Under the pieces are notes generated by a model. The model was not told the DNA's origin and made no database searches. It was given only the letters and a program-made list of their open reading frames with translations. The position numbers were made by a program, and so were the translations under genes. A DNA stretch of 64,000 nt from Kribbella aluminosa (GTDB lineage Bacteria > Actinomycetota > Actinomycetes > Propionibacteriales > Kribbellaceae), in assembly GCF_017876295.1 (NCBI RefSeq), contig NZ_JAGINT010000002.1, positions 4,216,001 to 4,280,000 on the forward strand. The letters run 5' to 3'. Positions 31,913-40,527 of the stretch are shown piece after piece (the stretch's first letter is position 1; every line of letters begins with the position of its first letter).

Positions 31913-34128
31913 GCCTCACCTCCAGTGGCGTGCAGCGGGTCGGATGTGGATGGTGGCCTGATCCGGGTGCCCCAGCCCGAGGGGCGAGGGCCGAGCTCGA
32001 TGTGCAGGTTGCGGATGTGCCGCAGTTCCCGGCCGGAGATCCAGGGGCGTTCGAGTGTCTTGCCGTTCACCGCGATGGACTGGACGTAGGACACCGGTCC
32101 GCCCGCCTCGACGGGCTCGAATCCTGTAGTGGTGATGGACAGGTCGCCCTCCGGAAGCCGGGTCGTGGACTCCGCCACGGCCGGCGCACTCACCAGGAAC
32201 AGGTTCTGCCCAGCCACCGGGAACAGCCCGAGCGTCGCCCACACGTACCAAGCGGACAGCCCACCCGAGTCGTCGTTGCCTGGCAGCCCGCCGCGGCCGG
32301 TGCCGAACTGGTTGGCGACCGCGGCATGCACCACCTCGGCGGTCCGGTCCGGCCGTCCGGCGTAGTGGTAGGACCACGGCGCCTCGTAGTCCGGTTCGTT
32401 GTTCAGTCCCTCGAACCGGCACAGGTCGTACCCGGCGTTCATCTCGGCCACGCCCGGCGCCACCCCCGGCTGGGTGACCGGCCCGGCGTCGTACCCGAAG
32501 AACCGGTCGAGCAGCCCCACGAACGCCTCGTCGCCGCCGGCGAGCGCGATCCGGGCGCGCATGTCGTGCAGCAGCCGGAAGGAGTAGTTCCACCGGCCGC
32601 CCTCGTAGAACGTCGAGTCGCGCAGCAGGCCGGTGCCCGGGTCGTACGCCGCCTGCCAGCCTTGGGCGAGGTCGCGCATCTGCCTGGCCAGCGGCCGGTC
32701 GCGAACCTTGTGGGCGATCGCCGCGGTGCAGTGATAGGCGTACGCCAGGTCGAGGGTATGACTGATCGGATGCGCGACACCGTGCACCAGGTAGTCCTCG
32801 CCGTACGTGCGGCGCAGGTCCATCTCCAGGTGCACCATGGCCCAGTCCCAGTCGATACCGGGCAGATCCAGTTGGCACAGGTCGGCCAGGAAGGTGTGCG
32901 CGAGCGCGCTGCCCTGCCGGGAGAACCGGTCGGCGCCCTTGGCCATCCGGTAGCCGATCGGCAGGTTGCCCTCCTGCTCGCAGATCGACAGCAGCGAGTT
33001 GGCCAGCGCGACCGAACGCTCTGGGAACAGCGTGGTCATCAGCGGCAGCTGGGTGCGGTAGATGTCCCACATGGTGCAGATGTCGAACGCGTAGGGGCCC
33101 TCGGTCGTCGACGACGGGCTCTCGTCCGGGGCGAAGCACGGCTTGACCAGCGAGTGGTAGAGCGCGGTGCCGAAAACCGTTGCCTGGTCAGCGGACCCGG
33201 CCTGGATCTCGACCTTGCCGAGGTCGTCGCGCCAGGTAGCTGCCGTACGGTCGCGCCGCCCCGGAAAGGCGGCCTGGGTACGCCCGACGTCCGTGTGCAG
33301 GTTGTCGCGGGCTGCCTCACACCCGCGCAGCGAGAACCCCAGCCGCACCTCGACGGTCTGCTCGGCGCGCGAGGGGCCCATGAACATCAGCCCGAACGGC
33401 CGCAAGGTGGTCGGCCGGATGTAGTCGAAGTCGAGGCGGGTGCCGCCGGGCATCAGGCGCCGGTCGTACCACAGCAGCTGCCGCCAGCCGGGCGCGTCGA
33501 CCTCCAGGTGTACGGCGAGCGGCACCCCCTCGACGTGGATCTCCCCCTGAGCCACGCCCGGCTCCAGCATCGCCAGGTGCGCCTTCAGCGGCACCGTCCG
33601 GCTGTGCGGGATCGCCAGGCCGCCGGTCGAGGCGTCGATGACGATCCGGGCGGCGTCATGCGCCGGGAAGGTGTACCGGTGGACGGCCGACTTGGGGCCG
33701 ACCGTCAGCTCGCAGCGCACCCCCGAGCTCAGCGTCGCCGCGTAGTAGCCGGGCTCGGCCACCTCCTCCAGCAGGTCCCACGTGGTGCCCAGGTCGTCCA
33801 GCGGGCCGAGCATCGGGGTGACCCGGAAGTAGTTGTAGTACTTGCGGATCGCGCCCGTACCGGACTGCTGGAAGTGGGTGAAGCCGGAGGCGACCGGGCG
33901 GTCGTACAACAGGTCGGGCACGCCCTCGGTGTTGAAGTCGTACAGCCCGTAACCGGTCGGGTAGGCCCCGGAGTACGGGCAGGCCGACACCATCCCGAAC
34001 GGGTGCATGGCGCCCGGGTGGGTGTTGCCGACCTGCGGCTTGGGCCACCACCACGTCGCGGCCAGGCCCTTGGGCGTGGGCAGCTCGGTGGCGCCGGTAC
34101 CGATGAACGGGTCGACGTGCTCGTACAT
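31909..34128 (-). CDS. GH92 family alpha-mannosidase-like glycoside hydrolase
   Basis: A 739-residue GH92 protein. The N-terminal beta-sandwich starts VDPFIGTGATE; GNTHPGAMHPFGMVSACPYSG and SGFTHFQQSGTGAI are typical. The catalytic barrel has MWDIYRTQLPL and the motif GNDDSGGLSAWYVWATLGLFP. Family enzymes are calcium-dependent exo-alpha-mannosidases. No signal peptide is seen, suggesting a cytoplasmic enzyme. ATG 34128 is preferred; GTG 34137 would leave only 2 bases after GAGG. Confidence 0.87.
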   Translation of the reverse strand: MYEHVDPFIGTGATELPTPKGLAATWWWPKPQVGNTHPGAMHPFGMVSACPYSGAYPTGYGLYDFNTEGVPDLLYDRPVASGFTHFQQSGTGAIRKYYNYFRVTPMLGPLDDLGTTWDLLEEVAEPGYYAATLSSGVRCELTVGPKSAVHRYTFPAHDAARIVIDASTGGLAIPHSRTVPLKAHLAMLEPGVAQGEIHVEGVPLAVHLEVDAPGWRQLLWYDRRLMPGGTRLDFDYIRPTTLRPFGLMFMGPSRAEQTVEVRLGFSLRGCEAARDNLHTDVGRTQAAFPGRRDRTAATWRDDLGKVEIQAGSADQATVFGTALYHSLVKPCFAPDESPSSTTEGPYAFDICTMWDIYRTQLPLMTTLFPERSVALANSLLSICEQEGNLPIGYRMAKGADRFSRQGSALAHTFLADLCQLDLPGIDWDWAMVHLEMDLRRTYGEDYLVHGVAHPISHTLDLAYAYHCTAAIAHKVRDRPLARQMRDLAQGWQAAYDPGTGLLRDSTFYEGGRWNYSFRLLHDMRARIALAGGDEAFVGLLDRFFGYDAGPVTQPGVAPGVAEMNAGYDLCRFEGLNNEPDYEAPWSYHYAGRPDRTAEVVHAAVANQFGTGRGGLPGNDDSGGLSAWYVWATLGLFPVAGQNLFLVSAPAVAESTTRLPEGDLSITTTGFEPVEAGGPVSYVQSIAVNGKTLERPWISGRELRHIRNLHIELGPRPSGWGTRIRPPSTSDPLHATGGEA

Positions 34129-34275
34129 GGGGCTCACCGCCTCACGCGGCTGAAGTGGACTCTCAACGTAAGAACAGTGTGTTTCAGGCGCGTGACCGAA
34201 GGAGACGGGCAGGTTACGTCGGCCGGCAGCAGAAATCCGTGATCGGGTGGCTCACCCCGGTCTACGCTCCGACGC

Positions 34276-35050
34276 ATGACGGAACTCGCGGCGACGTTCA
34301 AGCAGCAGGCGGTGGCGGAGGCCTACCGGCATCGGCCGCCGTACCCGGACGAGGTGTTCGACCGGCTCGTGGACCTGATCGCCGACGCGCCGCGCCGGGT
34401 GCTCGACATCGGTGCCGGCGAGGGCGCGATCGCCCGCCCGCTGGCGCCGCGGGTCGAGCACGTCGACGCGATCGACTTCTCGCAGCCGATGGTCGACGCC
34501 GGCCGGCAGCGTCCCGGCGGCGACCACCCGAACCTCAGCTGGCAGGTGAACCCGATCGAGACCGCCGACCTCGACGGCCAGTACGCGCTGGTGACCGCCG
34601 GCGCGAGCATCCACTGGATGCCGTGGGAGGAGACGTTCGCCCGGATCGTCCCGCACCTGACACCGAACGCCCAGCTCGTCGTGGTCGAGCACGGGCCCGG
34701 TCGACCAGCCGTGGATGGATGAGCTGGTCCCGGTGATCCTGCGGCACTCGCGCAAACCGAACCACGACCCGGAGTTCAACGTCGTCGACGCGATCGTGGA
34801 ACGCGGCCTGCTCGACCTCACCGGTACGGCGCGCACCACGCGCGTCGGCTACCGGCAGACGGTCGCCGACTACATCGAGCGGCTGCACTCGACGTCCAGC
34901 CTGGCCCGCGACCTGATGCCCGCTGACGAGGCTGCCGCGTTCGACGCCGGTGTCGCGGAAGCGCTCCGTCCGTACGCGAAGGACGGCGTACTGGACCTGA
35001 CGATCGAGGCCGAGCTCAGCTGGGGGCGGCCGAAGATCCCAAGCCAGTAG
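34276..35050 (+). pseudogene. Class I SAM methyltransferase interrupted by a frameshift
   Basis: The first part (from ATG 34276) has the SAM site RRVLDIGAGEGAIARPL and the acidic IDFSQPM strand, ending with TPNAQLVVVEHGP. The second frame continues VDQPWMDELVPVILRHSRKPNH and runs to 35050. Removing one C from CCC at 34696-34698 joins them into a protein of about 257 residues resembling actinobacterial small-molecule methyltransferases. It is the second single-base frameshift in a C run within 5 kb. It overlaps the convergent sigma-factor gene by 35 bp. Confidence 0.75.
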
Positions 35051-36248
35051 ATCCCAAGCCAGAAGATCCAGCACTAGCCGCACGGCCCAGCAGATAGGCC
35101 TGCTCGGGAGTGCTCTGGGTCAGCCGTGCGGCCAGCTCGTACGCCTCCCGGGCTGCCGCACCGTCGCCGGCCAGCTCGAGCAGGTGCGCGCGGACGGCGG
35201 CCAGCCGGTGGTGGTCGCGGAGCGCCGGATCCACGTCGGCGAGCAACGTCAGCCCGGCGTCCGGCCCGTGCACCATCGCGACCGCGACGATCCGGTTCAG
35301 CGTCACCATCGGCCCGGGCGCCGTCGACTCCAGGAGTTCGTACAGCATCAGGATCTCCCGCCAGTCGGTCTCGTCGGCGTCCGCGGCCGCGTCGTGCACC
35401 GCCGCGATCGCCGCCTGCAACTGGTACGGCCCGACCGGCGCCGAGCGCAACGTCGCCTCGACCAGTTCGGTGCCCTCGGCAATCGACGCCGTGTCCCACG
35501 ACGACCGGTCCTGCTCCGGCAACGGCACCAACGCACCCTCGGCCGTGGTCCGCGCCGGCCGGCGGGCGTCCGTCAGCAGCATCAACGCCAGCAACCCGGC
35601 CACCTCGCCCTCGGCCGGCAGCTGTTCGCGCAGCAGCCGGGTCAACCGGATCGCCTCCGCGGACAGCTCGACCCGGTGCAGCGACGTACCGGACGACGCC
35701 GTGTAGCCCTCGTTGAAGATCAGATACAGCACATGCAGTACGGCGGCCAGCCGCTCGGGCTGCTCGGCCGCCGGCGGCAACGCGAACCGCGCGCCCTGGA
35801 GCTTCGCCTTCGCCCGGCTGATCCGCTGCCCGATGGTTGCCTCCGGCACCAGAAACGCGCGGGCGATCTCGCCGGTCGTCAACCCGCCGACCGCGCGCAG
35901 CGTGAGCGCCACCTGCGACTGCGGCGTCAGCGCCGGGTGACAGCACAGCATCAGCAACGTCAGCGAGTCGTCGTCCGGCGACGCCGGCTCCGGGGGAGTC
36001 CACAACGACACGGTCTCCTCGCGCCGCGTGCGCGCCGCTTCACTCCGCAGCACCTCGATCCGCCGCCGCGACGCGACCGTGATCAGCCAGCTCCGCGGAT
36101 TCTCCGGTACGCCGTCACCCGGCCACTGCAGCGACGCCGCGAGCAGTGCCTCCTGTACGGCGTCCTCGCACGCGTCGAAGTCGCCGTACCGCCGGACGAG
36201 CGCGCCCAGCACCTGCGGCGCCTGCTCCCGGAGCAGCTCCTCGAGCAT
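35016..36248 (-). CDS. ECF sigma factor with C-terminal TPR-like extension (ECF42 type)
   Basis: A 410-residue sigma-24-type factor. Region 2 contains YGDFDACEDAVQEALLAA, and region 4 contains LTTGEIARAFLVPEATIGQRISRAKAKLQ. The long helical C-terminal domain (LYLIFNEGYTASSG, DWREILMLYELLE) is characteristic of this group, which is co-encoded with a YCII/DGPF protein rather than an anti-sigma factor, exactly as here (TGATG overlap). A short SSGLGSTGLGSSAAPS tail is a repeat product. Confidence 0.9.
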   Translation of the reverse strand: MLEELLREQAPQVLGALVRRYGDFDACEDAVQEALLAASLQWPGDGVPENPRSWLITVASRRRIEVLRSEAARTRREETVSLWTPPEPASPDDDSLTLLMLCCHPALTPQSQVALTLRAVGGLTTGEIARAFLVPEATIGQRISRAKAKLQGARFALPPAAEQPERLAAVLHVLYLIFNEGYTASSGTSLHRVELSAEAIRLTRLLREQLPAEGEVAGLLALMLLTDARRPARTTAEGALVPLPEQDRSSWDTASIAEGTELVEATLRSAPVGPYQLQAAIAAVHDAAADADETDWREILMLYELLESTAPGPMVTLNRIVAVAMVHGPDAGLTLLADVDPALRDHHRLAAVRAHLLELAGDGAAAREAYELAARLTQSTPEQAYLLGRAASAGSSGLGSTGLGSSAAPS

Positions 36249-36616
36249 CAGCTGTACGCGCCGAGGTCACGCACCGGCCGGACCTCGACGACGCTGAACG
36301 GCGCCTCCGGGATCTGCGCGACGATCTCCACCGCCCGGTCCATCGAGTCGCAGTCCAGCAGGTAGAAACCCGCCAGCTGTTCCTTCACCTCGGCGAACGG
36401 CCCATCGGTGGTCAGCGGCTTGCCATCGCGCACCAGCACCTGCTTGGTGAGGGCCGGGTCGTCGAGCGACTCCGACGCGACCAGCTCCTGACGGACGCCG
36501 AGCTCTTCGTGCAGAGCGGCGTACCCCGCCATGCCTTCCTTCTTCTGTTCATCCGTCAACGAGTCCCAGACCGCGCGGGACTCCGGGTTGCCGTAGATCA
36601 GTACCAGGAACTTCAT
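36248..36616 (-). CDS. YCII/DGPF-domain protein
   Basis: A 122-residue alpha-beta barrel protein. The start MKFLVLIYGNPESRAVWDSL and the defining TDGPFAEVKEQLAGFYLLDCDS motif are clear. It is the constant partner of ECF42 sigma factors and thought to act in signalling to them. ATG 36616 is chosen from the family start. The stop overlaps the sigma-factor ATG. Confidence 0.9.
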   Translation of the reverse strand: MKFLVLIYGNPESRAVWDSLTDEQKKEGMAGYAALHEELGVRQELVASESLDDPALTKQVLVRDGKPLTTDGPFAEVKEQLAGFYLLDCDSMDRAVEIVAQIPEAPFSVVEVRPVRDLGAYS

Positions 36617-36642
36617 TTGCCCAGAGTAAGCATCACCGGTGG

Positions 36643-36667
36643 TATCGATTGGGAAAGTATCGATTGG
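36643..36667. repeat. Paired TATCGATTGG direct repeat
   Basis: TATCGATTGG at 36643-36652 and again at 36658-36667, 15 bp apart. It lies in the divergent promoter region between the YCII gene and the pgsA-like gene, so it may be a regulator site. Confidence 0.5.
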
Positions 36668-36766
36668 AGAAAGGCGGGCATGCCCCGGCATGGCCGGGCG
36701 TAAACCTGTCGGGACACCCCAGTAGAGTTACGACGGGTATCCAGGGTGGAGAGAGGGAGGGGTCGC

Positions 36767-37363
36767 GTGCCGGACTTGGAAGTGTCCGACCGGGTGTGGA
36801 CGATCCCGAACGCGCTCAGCTTCCTGCGGTTGCTGGGGGTGCCGCTCTTCCTGTGGCTGATTCTCGGGCCGAAGGCGGACGGCTGGGCGCTGCTGGTGCT
36901 GGCGGTGTCCGGGTTCACCGACTGGGCGGACGGCCAGATCGCCCGCCGGATGAACCAGACCAGCCGGCTCGGGCAGATGCTCGACCCGGTCGCGGACCGG
37001 CTGTACATCTTCGCCACCGTGATCGGCCTGGCGCTGCGCGACATCATCCCGTGGTGGCTGGCGATCGCGCTGCCGCTGCGGGACGTGCTGCTGACACTGA
37101 CCCTGCCGGCGCTGCACCGCCGCGGCTTCAACGCGCTGCCGGTGCACTTCCTCGGCAAGTCCGCCACGTTCTGCCTGCTGTACGCGTTCCCGCTGCTCCT
37201 GCTCGGCGACGGCGACACCACGCTGAACCTGCTGGCGCGCGTGATCGGCTGGGCGTTCGCGATCTGGGGGACCGGCCTCTACTACTGGGCCGGTGCGCTG
37301 TACTTCGCCCAGCTGCGGCACCTGGTCCAGACGGTGAAACCGATCAAGGACTCGGCCGGGTGA
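36767..37363 (+). CDS. CDP-alcohol phosphatidyltransferase (PgsA-like)
   Basis: A 198-residue membrane enzyme. The catalytic motif D-G-x2-A-R-x8-G-x3-D-x3-D is complete in DGQIARRMNQTSRLGQMLDPVADR. About six transmembrane segments follow the usual pattern. It transfers a phosphatidyl group from CDP-diacylglycerol to an alcohol such as glycerol-3-phosphate. GTG 36767 has a GGGAGGGG site five bases upstream. It corresponds by position to pgsA3 of M. tuberculosis; GTGA overlap with the next gene. Confidence 0.87.
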   Translation: MPDLEVSDRVWTIPNALSFLRLLGVPLFLWLILGPKADGWALLVLAVSGFTDWADGQIARRMNQTSRLGQMLDPVADRLYIFATVIGLALRDIIPWWLAIALPLRDVLLTLTLPALHRRGFNALPVHFLGKSATFCLLYAFPLLLLGDGDTTLNLLARVIGWAFAIWGTGLYYWAGALYFAQLRHLVQTVKPIKDSAG

Positions 37364-38214
37364 CCCAGCAAGCCCCTGAGCAGCCTCCTGGGCAGACGAC
37401 CCCTCGGCGCGTCGACGCGTCGATGTCACTGCTGAACAACCTGATGGCGCACCCGATCGACGAGGGGTACGCCGTCGCCGCCAGGACCCGCTCGAAGCAG
37501 GGCGGCAAGGACACCCGGTCCCGGCACCGGATCCTGCTCGTGGTCGCCGCTGCGGTCCTCGGCTTCCTGCTCGCGATCGCCGCCGCGCAGAACTACCGCG
37601 GCGCACCCGCGGCGGAGAAGCAGCGCAAGGAACTGATCGACCGGATCAACCAGGCCGGCAACCGGCAGACCGATCTGCGCAACCACCAGTCCCAGCTGTC
37701 CGACGAGGTCCGCGGCCTGCAGGCCGGCGGGCTGAGCAACGACAGTACGGGTACGGCGCTGCAGCAGAAGCTCGACGACCTGGAGCTGCAGACCGGCGCG
37801 ATCGCGGTCACCGGCCCCGGGATCAAGGCGGTCATCGACGACGCGAAGAACGCCGACGCCAAGGAGGGCCGGCTGCTCGACGTCGACCTGCAGCAGCTGG
37901 TCAACGGCTTGTGGACGGCCGACGCGGAGGCGATCTCGGTGAACGGTCACCGGCTCACGGCGCTGACCGCGATCCGCGGTGCCGGCAGTGCCATCACGGT
38001 TGACTACAGTTCGCTGACCCCGCCGTACACGGTGCTCGCGATCGGCGACACCGCGACGATGCCGGCCCGGTTCGCGCAGAGTTCCGGAGGGCAGTGGGTG
38101 CAGTACCTGGTCAGCAACTTCGGTGTCCGCAGCACGATCACGACGGAGGATTCCTTGCTGGTGCCGGCCGATGCGACGATCGCGTTGCGCTACGCGAAGG
38201 TGAGGCCGAGATGA
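37360..38214 (+). CDS. DUF881 membrane-anchored protein 1
   Basis: A 284-residue protein with one transmembrane helix (ILLVVAAAVLGFLLAIAAAQ, about residues 64-83), a coiled coil (EKQRKELIDRINQAGNRQTDLRNHQSQLSDEVRGL) and the DUF881 domain (VTGPGIKAVIDDA, LQQLVNGLWTADAEAISVNGHRL). Function unknown in the family; conserved next to sbp and another DUF881 gene in actinobacteria, equivalent to Rv1823. Confidence 0.87.
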   Translation: MTQQAPEQPPGQTTPRRVDASMSLLNNLMAHPIDEGYAVAARTRSKQGGKDTRSRHRILLVVAAAVLGFLLAIAAAQNYRGAPAAEKQRKELIDRINQAGNRQTDLRNHQSQLSDEVRGLQAGGLSNDSTGTALQQKLDDLELQTGAIAVTGPGIKAVIDDAKNADAKEGRLLDVDLQQLVNGLWTADAEAISVNGHRLTALTAIRGAGSAITVDYSSLTPPYTVLAIGDTATMPARFAQSSGGQWVQYLVSNFGVRSTITTEDSLLVPADATIALRYAKVRPR

Positions 38215-38543
38215 TCGCTGTCATCGGCCTCGTGATCGGGGTCGTGGTCGGCCTGCTGGTCGCACCCGACGTCCCGGAGTGGGCGCAGCCGTACCTGCCG
38301 ATCGCGGTGGTGGCCGCGCTGGACGCGGTGTTTGGCGCGCTCCGGGCGTTCCTGGACGGGATCTTCGACGACAAGGTGTTCGTCGTCTCGTTCGTGTCCA
38401 ACGTGCTGATCGCGGCGCTGATCGTCTACCTGGGCGACCAGCTCGGCGTCGGCTCGCAGCTGTCGACCGGCGTGGTCGTCGTGCTCGGGATCCGGATCTT
38501 CACCAACATGGCCGCGATCCGCCGGCACATCTTCCGGGCCTGA
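38211..38543 (+). CDS. sbp: Small basic protein (Sbp/DUF1290)
   Basis: A 110-residue membrane protein with three hydrophobic segments. Family motifs are PEWAQPYLPIAVVAALDAVFGALRA and the C-terminal GIRIFTNMAAIRRHIF. Conserved between the two DUF881 genes, as in Rv1824. ATGA overlap with the upstream gene. Role unknown; cell-envelope or division functions have been suggested. Confidence 0.9.
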   Translation: MIAVIGLVIGVVVGLLVAPDVPEWAQPYLPIAVVAALDAVFGALRAFLDGIFDDKVFVVSFVSNVLIAALIVYLGDQLGVGSQLSTGVVVVLGIRIFTNMAAIRRHIFRA

Positions 38544-38545
38544 TC

Positions 38546-39454
38546 ATGAGCGACGACACACCGGACCCCAAGCCGGACCCCAAGCCGGACGCCAAGCCGG
38601 ACGCCAAGCCGGACGCCAAGCCCGACACCAAGCCCGACACCAAGCCCGACACCAAGCCGGACGCGAAGCCGGACGCGAAGCCCGAGCCGGACGTGCCCAC
38701 GCCGATGCCGAAGCCGAAGACGCCGAACCTGGCGCTGCGCCGGCTGCGGGCCGGGTTCAAGCCGTCCCGCGGGCAGGCGATCGTGGCGATCGTACTGGCG
38801 CTGGTCGGCTGCGTCGCGGTCGTCCAGGTCCGGGTCAACCGGGCCGACGCCGGGTACCAGAACGCCCGCCGCGAGGACCTGATCGCGATCCTCGACGGCC
38901 TCGGCCAGAACACCCGCCGGCTGGAGAGCGAGATCGCCGACCTGGAGGCGCGGAAGAACACGCTGTCCTCCAGCGCCGACAAGGCGCAGACCGCCCGCGA
39001 CCAGGCCGAGGCCCAGATCCGTACCCTCGGCATCCTGGCCGGCACGATGGCCGCGGTCGGGCAGGGGGTCCGGATCACGCTCAACGACCCGCAGGGCAAG
39101 ATGACCTCGAGCAACCTGCTGGACGCGATCGAGGAACTGCGCGACGCCGGTGCCGAGGCGATCCAGATCAACGGGTCGGTCCGCGTGGTGGCCAGTACGG
39201 ACTTCGTGGACGACGCCCCGGGGATCCGGGTCGACGGCCAGAAGCTGACCTCGCCGTACGTCATCGAGGCGATCGGGGAGTCCCACAACCTGGCCGAGGC
39301 GGCCAACTTCCCGGGCGGACTGGTGAGTGAGGTGACCGGTCCGCAGATCGGCGGCACCGCCGAGGTGAACGAGTTGAGCAGCCTGTCGATCACCGCCTTG
39401 CACGCGCCGCAGGAGCATCGTTACGCTCGCCCGGCGCCCAGCCCGACGAAGTAG
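38546..39454 (+). CDS. DUF881 membrane-anchored protein 2 with KPD repeat
   Basis: A 302-residue protein. Its first 45 residues are a run of DPKPDAKPDTKPD units from 6- and 12-bp DNA repeats, a charged cytoplasmic tail. A transmembrane helix (AIVAIVLALVGCVAVVQV) is followed by a coiled coil (NTRRLESEIADLEARKNTL) and the DUF881 domain (GVRITLNDPQGKM, DAIEELRDAGAEAIQINGSVRV). Equivalent to Rv1825. The repeat tail probably varies in length between strains. Confidence 0.87.
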   Translation: MSDDTPDPKPDPKPDAKPDAKPDAKPDTKPDTKPDTKPDAKPDAKPEPDVPTPMPKPKTPNLALRRLRAGFKPSRGQAIVAIVLALVGCVAVVQVRVNRADAGYQNARREDLIAILDGLGQNTRRLESEIADLEARKNTLSSSADKAQTARDQAEAQIRTLGILAGTMAAVGQGVRITLNDPQGKMTSSNLLDAIEELRDAGAEAIQINGSVRVVASTDFVDDAPGIRVDGQKLTSPYVIEAIGESHNLAEAANFPGGLVSEVTGPQIGGTAEVNELSSLSITALHAPQEHRYARPAPSPTK

Positions 39455-39468
39455 AAACGAGGACAAAG

Positions 39469-39852
39469 GTGTACCCCGAAGACCTGAAGTACACGGCCGA
39501 GCACGAGTGGCTGAAGGCCGGCGAGGAAGGACCCGTGCGGGTCGGCATCACCGACTTCGCGCAGGATCAGCTCGGTGACATCGTGTACGTGCAGCTGCCG
39601 GAGGTCGGCACCACGGTGCGGGCCGGCGACGCCTGTGGGGAACTGGAGTCGACGAAGAGCGTCAGCGACCTGTTCGCCCCGGTGAACGGCACCGTGACCG
39701 CCGTCAACGAGGCGCTGGCCGACCAGCCGGACCTGGTGAACACCGACCCGTACGGCGAGGGCTGGCTGCTCGACATCGACGTCGAGGACGCCGCCGAGGT
39801 GGCCGCGCTGATGGACGCCGCCGCGTACCAGGGCCAGCTCGACCAAGGCTGA
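39469..39852 (+). CDS. gcvH: Glycine cleavage system H protein
   Basis: A 127-residue lipoyl carrier. The lipoylation lysine is in ELESTKSVSDLFAPVNG (about residue 64), preceded by FAQDQLGDIVYVQLPEVG. It shuttles the aminomethyl group between the P, T and L proteins. GTG 39469 follows the DUF881 stop by 14 bp; a terminator follows the gene. gcvP is about 4 kb downstream under its own riboswitch. No gcvT or lpd lies in the window. Confidence 0.95.
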   Translation: MYPEDLKYTAEHEWLKAGEEGPVRVGITDFAQDQLGDIVYVQLPEVGTTVRAGDACGELESTKSVSDLFAPVNGTVTAVNEALADQPDLVNTDPYGEGWLLDIDVEDAAEVAALMDAAAYQGQLDQG

Positions 39853-39873
39853 CCGTCGACTGATAGCGTTACC

Positions 39874-39905
39874 GGACCTCAACTGCTGGTCGAGGGTTGA
39901 GGTCC
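39874..39905 (+). terminator. Hairpin after gcvH
   Basis: GGACCTCAAC at 39874-39883 is perfectly complementary to 39896-39905, with a 12-nt loop, then ctcatcttgtt. It separates the pgsA-gcvH operon from garA. Confidence 0.75.
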
Positions 39906-39990
39906 CTCATCTTGTTCCAGCACGTCACACTGTCAATACGGGGTCTATCGAAAACGTCGCCGGACCACCGGCGATCGGGAGGATCACAGC

Positions 39991-40527
39991 ATGCCGTTCT
40001 GCAACCAGTGCGGGCACGAGAACTCCGAGGGCAGCCGGTTCTGCTCGCAGTGCGGAGCGATGCTGCCTGGCGCGGACCGCCCGGCGGCAGCACCGGCGCC
40101 CCAGCCTGTCCAGCCGGGTGTCACCGACACCGCGATGCTGACCCCGATCGGCGCCGAGCCGGAGCCGGAGCAGACCGGTGAGCCGCTGACCGCCGACGAC
40201 CAGGCCGCCGTCGGCGCGCTGCCGGCCGGGTCCGCCCTGCTGATCGTCCAGCGCGGGCCGAACGCGGGCAGCCGGTTCCTGCTCGACGTCGACGTGGTCA
40301 CCGCCGGCCGGCACCCGGACAGCGACATCTTCCTGGACGACGTGACGGTGTCCCGCCGGCACGCCGAGTTCCGCCGCGACCCGCACGGCGTGAAGGTCCG
40401 CGACGTCGGCAGCCTGAACGGCACGTACGTGAACCGGGACCGGATCGACGAGGTCCAGCTGAACAACGGGGACGAGGTCCAGATCGGCAAGTACCGGCTG
40501 GTGTACTACGCCAGTGGCCAGGCCTGA
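39991..40527 (+). CDS. garA: GarA-like FHA protein with N-terminal zinc ribbon
   Basis: A 178-residue protein. Residues 1-24 are a zinc ribbon, CNQCGHENSEGSRFCSQCG. A linker holds TDTAML, a possible phospho-threonine site in place of the mycobacterial ETTSVF motif. The FHA domain has AGRHPDSDIFLDDVTVSRRHAEFRR and VRDVGSLNGTYVN, with the phosphopeptide-binding R, S-R-R-H and N. GarA is a kinase-controlled inhibitor of 2-oxoglutarate dehydrogenase and activator of glutamate synthase. Here it is between gcvH and ftsR, matching Rv1827. Confidence 0.88.
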   Translation: MPFCNQCGHENSEGSRFCSQCGAMLPGADRPAAAPAPQPVQPGVTDTAMLTPIGAEPEPEQTGEPLTADDQAAVGALPAGSALLIVQRGPNAGSRFLLDVDVVTAGRHPDSDIFLDDVTVSRRHAEFRRDPHGVKVRDVGSLNGTYVNRDRIDEVQLNNGDEVQIGKYRLVYYASGQA

